64,000 bases of DNA from NCBI RefSeq assembly GCF_007004095.1, contig NZ_VHJK01000001.1, positions 124,001 to 188,000 of the forward strand, given 5' to 3'. The notes below the pieces were generated by a model that saw only the letters and a program-made list of their open reading frames with translations, did no database searches and was not told where the DNA came from. Made by a program: the position numbers and the translations under genes. How positions within the stretch are numbered: position 1 is the stretch's first letter; every line of letters starts with the position of its first letter. Origin of the DNA: Erythrobacter insulae. GTDB taxonomy: Bacteria > Pseudomonadota > Alphaproteobacteria > Sphingomonadales > Sphingomonadaceae. Of the stretch, positions 60,058 to 64,000 are shown one piece after another.

Positions 60058-62163
60058 GTGAACCTAATTCTAATATCTATCGGGCTGGGGTTGCTCGCCG
60101 TAGTATACGGCGTTGTGACCCGCGCGCAGGTGCTTTCGGCCAGCACCGGTAACGAGAAAATGCAGGAGATTGCAGGCGCCATCCAAGAAGGCGCGCAGGC
60201 TTACCTCAATCGGCAATATACGACGATCGGGATCGTTGGTGTCGTGGTCGCAATCATCGTCGGGGTGTTCCTCGGAATGATTCCAGCGATTGGTTTTGTT
60301 GTCGGCGCCGTGCTTTCCGGCGTGGCAGGCTATATCGGAATGAACATTTCTGTTCAGTCCAATGTGCGCACCGCTCAGGCAGCCAGCACCAGCTTGCAGG
60401 CCGGTCTGACGTTGGCGTTCCGTGCAGGTGCAATCACCGGCATGCTGGTGGCTGGTCTCGCATTGCTGGCGATTGCTGTGTTCTTCTATGTGCTTGTTGG
60501 TCCGATGGAACTCGAACCGAACAGCCGGACTGTGATTGATGGCCTCGTCGGCCTTGCCTTTGGTGCATCGCTGATTTCGATCTTCGCGCGTTTGGGCGGC
60601 GGCATTTTTACCAAGGCCGCAGATGTCGGTGCCGATCTTGTCGGTAAAGTCGAAGCAGGCATTCCGGAGGATGACCCCCGTAACCCTGCAGTAATTGCAG
60701 ATAACGTGGGCGACAATGTCGGTGACTGTGCCGGGATGGCGGCTGACTTGTTTGAAACATACGTCGTTACCGTTGGTGCGACGATGGTTCTGACCGCGCT
60801 TCTGCTGACCCAGTTGGGCGATCTGTTGCTTCCGATGATGGCGCTTCCGCTGCTTATCGGCGGTGCTTGCATCGTCACCTCGATCATTGGCACATACTTC
60901 GTGCGCCTTGGCGGTGGTACAAATGTCATGGGCGCGATGTACAAGGGCTTCCTTGTGACAGCAGTCCTGTCTGTTCCGCTCATTTATGTGGTCACACAAT
61001 ATGCGCTCGGCGATATGAACACGGTCCTGAATGCCGGAACTGGCATGGTCGAATTCACCGGAATGGATCTGTTCCTGTGTGCGATTATCGGTCTGGTTCT
61101 GACCGGCGTCATCATTTGGATCACCGAGTATTACACCGGCACGAATTTCCGTCCGGTCCGATCAATCGCAAAGGCTTCGGAAACGGGGCACGGCACCAAC
61201 GTGATCCAGGGTCTGGCAATCAGTCTGGAATCAACCGCGTTGCCTACCCTTGCCATCATTGCGGCGATTATCGGTGCATACCAGCTCGCTGGTCTGATCG
61301 GTCTGGCATACGGTGCGACCGCAATGCTGGCGCTTGCCGGTATGGTTGTCGCGCTCGACGCGTACGGTCCGGTCACCGATAACGCGGGCGGCATTGCTGA
61401 AATGGCGGGCCTTGATGACAGCGTGCGTGAAAAAACCGACCTGCTTGATGCGGTTGGCAACACCACGAAAGCTGTGACCAAGGGTTATGCGATCGGTTCG
61501 GCCGGTCTTGCTGCACTCGTGCTGTTTGCGGCTTACACCGCTGACCTGCGTGCATACTTTCCAGAGGCTGAGGTCAATTTCAGCCTTGAGAACCCGTATG
61601 TGATCGTCGGTCTTCTGCTTGGTGCGCTGCTCCCGTATCTGTTCGGTGCGATGGGCATGACCGCTGTGGGCCGCGCTGCGGGCGACGTTGTGAAAGACGT
61701 TCGTGAGCAGTTCAAAGAGAAGCCGGGCATCATGGATTACTCCGAGAAGCCCGACTACGCCCGCACCGTGGATCTGGTGACGAAGGCTGCGATCAAAGAA
61801 ATGATCATTCCTTCGCTTCTGCCGGTTCTGGCTCCGGTGGTTGTCTACTTCGTGATCCTCGGCCTTGCCGGTCAGGAGAACGCTTTCGCTGCACTGGGCG
61901 CATTGCTGCTTGGTGTGATCGTCAGCGGCCTGTTCGTCGCGCTTTCCATGACCGCTGGCGGCGGTGCATGGGACAATGCGAAGAAGTACATCGAAGACGG
62001 CAATCACGGCGGCAAGGGCTCCGAAGCCCACAAGGCCGCGGTAACAGGCGACACTGTTGGCGATCCTTATAAGGATACCGCAGGTCCAGCTGTGAACCCG
62101 ATGATCAAAATCACAAACATCGTCGCACTGCTTCTGCTCGCGGCCTTGGCCGGCACGCACTAA
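60058..62163 (+). CDS. hppA: H+-translocating membrane pyrophosphatase
   Basis: The 701-aa polytopic protein (about 16 helices) has the pyrophosphate site [60 protein letters not shown] and the C-terminal [22 protein letters not shown]. In the motif [16 protein letters not shown] the Lys after GNTT is the residue that marks K+-independent enzymes (K+-dependent ones have Ala). It pumps protons using PPi hydrolysis. The start is GTG 60058 with GAGAGGGGA 7 bases upstream. A strong terminator follows. Confidence 0.97.
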   Translation: MNLILISIGLGLLAVVYGVVTRAQVLSASTGNEKMQEIAGAIQEGAQAYLNRQYTTIGIVGVVVAIIVGVFLGMIPAIGFVVGAVLSGVAGYIGMNISVQSNVRTAQAASTSLQAGLTLAFRAGAITGMLVAGLALLAIAVFFYVLVGPMELEPNSRTVIDGLVGLAFGASLISIFARLGGGIFTKAADVGADLVGKVEAGIPEDDPRNPAVIADNVGDNVGDCAGMAADLFETYVVTVGATMVLTALLLTQLGDLLLPMMALPLLIGGACIVTSIIGTYFVRLGGGTNVMGAMYKGFLVTAVLSVPLIYVVTQYALGDMNTVLNAGTGMVEFTGMDLFLCAIIGLVLTGVIIWITEYYTGTNFRPVRSIAKASETGHGTNVIQGLAISLESTALPTLAIIAAIIGAYQLAGLIGLAYGATAMLALAGMVVALDAYGPVTDNAGGIAEMAGLDDSVREKTDLLDAVGNTTKAVTKGYAIGSAGLAALVLFAAYTADLRAYFPEAEVNFSLENPYVIVGLLLGALLPYLFGAMGMTAVGRAAGDVVKDVREQFKEKPGIMDYSEKPDYARTVDLVTKAAIKEMIIPSLLPVLAPVVVYFVILGLAGQENAFAALGALLLGVIVSGLFVALSMTAGGGAWDNAKKYIEDGNHGGKGSEAHKAAVTGDTVGDPYKDTAGPAVNPMIKITNIVALLLLAALAGTH

Positions 62164-62187
62164 CGCTGCCGAAAATGATCAAATCAG

Positions 62188-62222
62188 CCCCGCCGGAAGC
62201 GATTTCGGCGGGGTTATTTTTT
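62188..62222 (+). terminator. Intrinsic terminator after hppA
   Basis: CCCCGCCG (62188-62195) pairs with CGGCGGGG (62206-62213) around a 10-base loop and is followed by TTATTTTTT. It lies 25 bases after the hppA stop. Confidence 0.93.
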
Positions 62223-62339
62223 GCCTAAGGTTCGTCCAGATTCTGGACACTGTTCGCAGGACAAAAGTTTTCTTCATCCCTCCATGATAATGGAAGCTTA
62301 GACGCATAATGCCGTGCGTCAGAGTAAGGTTTGCTGCGG

Positions 62340-63515
62340 ATGGACTTGGCAAATGCGCCAGATCTGAAGAACAAAGGGCGCGCCACCGGCGCCCCTTTTG
62401 ACCGCTATTGCGGCTTCCGCGTGCTTTGCGCAGAGCAGGCGCGCACGCCGGAATTCGTCGCGCAGTGGCAAGACATAGCCAATCGCGCTGCTGAACCTAA
62501 TCCGTTCTTTGAACCCTGGTTCTGCCTTCCCTCACTCGAATTTCTTACGCCTTCGGCCTCTGGAAGACCGCGCGTTTCGATCCTTGCCCATTTTACAAAA
62601 GGTCAGCTTACCGGCGTGATGCCGATTGAGCAGTCCCGCGAGTATTACGGCTATCCCGTGCCGCATTTTTCGGCGTGGCTGCACGCCAATGCATTTTACG
62701 GCGCACCACTGGTTATAGAGGGGTTCGAACATGATTTCTGGACCGACTTGCTTAGCCATTTTGACGCGCGGCCCGGCCTTGCCCTGTTTGCCCATCTGCC
62801 ATTGCTGGAACAGGGCGGACCGCTCGATGCTGCGCTTGATGCAATTCTAAGCGCATCGCGGCGCAATACATCGGTCGTGCTGCGCCGCGAACGCGCGCTT
62901 CATGCCTCGTCGCTGTCTGCCGAACACTATCTTGATCGGGCATTGAGCAAAAAGCATCGCAAGGAATTGCGCCGTCAACGCCGGCGTCTGTCCGAGCACG
63001 GTGAGCTTACCGTCGAGCGCAGAAGCGATGATTTCGGGCTCAAAGAATGGATCGCAGAATTTCTCGCGCTTGAAACGGCGGGATGGAAAGGCGATGCGGG
63101 CTCATCACTTGCAGGCACCCCGGCAACTCGTAATTTCTTCACAGCATGCATGCGCGGCGCGGCATCCGTGGGCAAGTTGGATAGAATAGCCCTTCGCCTC
63201 GATGGAAAACCAATCGCAATGCTCACCAGTTTTGTCACAGCGCCGGGATGCTACAGTTTCAAAACCGCGTTTGATGAACGTTACTCTGCGCATTCGCCGG
63301 GTATGCAGTTGCAGATCGACAATCTCACCGCGCTCGACCGGCCCAATATTGAATGGACCGATAGCTGCGCCGCAGAAGGCCATCCCATGATCGACCGGTT
63401 GTGGACCGAACGCCGTCGACTTGTCAGTCGCAACGTTGCAATCGGTGGTAGGCTGCGCCGGGCCGCTTTCGCACGTTTATCAGCTTACGAAAATCGCAGC
63501 GAGAAAGTAGCATGA
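62340..63515 (+). CDS. BioF2/FemAB-like GNAT acyltransferase
   Basis: About 391 aa from ATG 62340, with AAGG 10 bases upstream. It matches the acetyltransferase group PF13480: a first half with NPFFEPWFCLPSLEFL, then ALSKKHRKELRRQRRRLSEHGELTVERR, LETAGWKGDAGSSL and RIALRLDGKPIAMLTSFVTAPGCYSFKTAFDERYSAHSPGMQLQIDNL. Relatives are found with exopolysaccharide or lipid synthesis genes. It overlaps the next gene by four bases (ATGA). Confidence 0.82.
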   Translation: MDLANAPDLKNKGRATGAPFDRYCGFRVLCAEQARTPEFVAQWQDIANRAAEPNPFFEPWFCLPSLEFLTPSASGRPRVSILAHFTKGQLTGVMPIEQSREYYGYPVPHFSAWLHANAFYGAPLVIEGFEHDFWTDLLSHFDARPGLALFAHLPLLEQGGPLDAALDAILSASRRNTSVVLRRERALHASSLSAEHYLDRALSKKHRKELRRQRRRLSEHGELTVERRSDDFGLKEWIAEFLALETAGWKGDAGSSLAGTPATRNFFTACMRGAASVGKLDRIALRLDGKPIAMLTSFVTAPGCYSFKTAFDERYSAHSPGMQLQIDNLTALDRPNIEWTDSCAAEGHPMIDRLWTERRRLVSRNVAIGGRLRRAAFARLSAYENRSEKVA

Positions 63516-64000
63516 ACGCACCTTTTCATCAGAACGCTGAATGGCAACTCGATCAGAAATCCGTTTCCGGGGTGTTTGATCAGGCAGCACGCGCCCACTT
63601 TGGACAGCACTATCCCGAAAAACCGCATTTGCTGCGTCACGGACTTCAAAAACATCCGCTGCTGGAAATAGAGGCGTTGGCGAATCTCGCCGAACGGCTC
63701 GGCGAAGGCAGTGTCGAATATAATCGCGGCGACCTGCCGCTGGGCGTGGATGGAAAGCCTGCATCCAATGGCCTTTCCATTGGCGAGACGATCCGCAGGG
63801 TCCGCGAAGCCAACAGCTGGGCCGTGCTGAAGAACATTGAACAAGTGCCGGCATATCAATCACTGCTCATGGATCTGCTCGGCGATCTCCGACCAGAGAT
63901 CGAGAACGCGACCGGGCAGCTGCTGACGCCGCAGGGCTTTCTGTTCATCTCAAGCCCTAATGCGGTGACGCCGTATCACTTCGATCCCGAGCACAATATT
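63512..64000 (+). CDS. Cupin/JmjC-like protein (5' part)
   Basis: 163 codons are present before the window ends. The N-terminus MNAPFHQNAEWQLDQKSVSG leads to YNRGDLPLGVDGKPASNGLSIGETIRRVREANSWAVLKNIEQVP and then LFISSPNAVTPYHFDPEHNI. The H-x-D in YHFDPEHN is the first pair of the Fe(II)/2-oxoglutarate JmjC/cupin-8 triad. The distal His and the rest of the protein lie outside the window. Coupled to the upstream GNAT gene, so the pair probably acts together. Confidence 0.75.
   Translation, partial: MNAPFHQNAEWQLDQKSVSGVFDQAARAHFGQHYPEKPHLLRHGLQKHPLLEIEALANLAERLGEGSVEYNRGDLPLGVDGKPASNGLSIGETIRRVREANSWAVLKNIEQVPAYQSLLMDLLGDLRPEIENATGQLLTPQGFLFISSPNAVTPYHFDPEHNI

Noticed and set aside
60070-62160. 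Two 309-codon open frames on the minus strand opposite hppA
   Set aside because: Both are antisense to the highly conserved pyrophosphatase, with high His/Arg/Gln content and no motif.
1-64000. Search for tRNA, rRNA, CRISPR, insertion sequences, prophage or attachment sites
   Set aside because: No cloverleaf with a GGTTCGA arm outside coding frames, no regularly spaced repeats, no transposase or integrase genes and no target duplications were found by reading; a tRNAscan/ISfinder run would be decisive.

Overview
The window looks like chromosomal backbone from an alphaproteobacterium of the Sphingomonadales, most likely Erythrobacteraceae; the genus cannot be fixed from sequence reading alone. 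The reasons are the GC-rich, densely packed genes with many ATGA/TGATG stop-start overlaps, and several gene orders familiar in that group: ubiA divergent from rsmE-gshA; ctaC-ctaD-ctaB-(small ORF)-ctaG-ctaE-DUF983-SURF1-thrC; pyrE-pdxJ-acpS-lepB; hisG-hisD-nusB-thiL-hppA; and a BolA/J-domain/CobS neighbourhood. I see no tRNA, rRNA, insertion sequence, prophage or CRISPR array.

Layout. 1-7.4 kb: the end of a sterol desaturase-like gene, a SixA-type phosphatase, soxR with a divergent VOC gene behind a SoxR-type promoter, yedK, ubiA, rsmE, gshA, an exported CHAT protein and an ABM monooxygenase. 7.4-17 kb: a membrane methyltransferase, bamB and a YfgM-like gene, a glycosyltransferase coupled to a hydrolase, selO, an astD-like dehydrogenase and a lipoprotein. 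17.0-17.4 kb is the only gap above 300 bp and carries a probable 6S RNA. 17.4-26 kb: rarD, pyrC, an ATP-grasp/ygfZ pair, a TetR/diiron-protein divergon, GNAT, rpmA-rplU, and a lipoprotein/FNR-type regulator pair. 26-31 kb: a leftward run thrC-methyltransferase-folB-truncated SDR-moaA-moaD-moaE (pterin and molybdopterin themes). 31-37.6 kb: the aa3-type cytochrome c oxidase and its assembly genes. 37.8-42.8 kb: pyrE to ruvX. 42.8-44.9 kb: an unrecognised leftward operon of a 52-aa peptide and two proteins. 45-56.4 kb: thioesterases, a class A PBP, cobS, cupin, DUF2236, DUF998, J-domain, bolA, DUF6445, NUDIX, SDR, epoxide-hydrolase-like and DUF2332 genes. 56.5-62.2 kb: hisG-hisD-nusB-thiL-hppA. 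62.3-64 kb: a GNAT gene coupled to a cupin/JmjC-like gene cut by the window end.

Regulation visible in the sequence: a 19-bp-spacer SoxR promoter between soxR and the VOC gene; a perfect FNR box with a well-placed -10 in front of a small membrane protein next to the FNR-type gene; consensus-like promoters for rplU-rpmA and ctaC; and several strong intrinsic terminators or hairpins.

The most novel-looking item is the peptide operon at 42.8-44.9 kb: a short ORF with a good ribosome-binding site, ending in a hydrophobic/aromatic segment, followed by two overlapping genes, one with the histidine pattern of a three-His iron cupin (thiol-dioxygenase-like). It has the architecture of a peptide-modification (RiPP-like) locus, but that function is inference.
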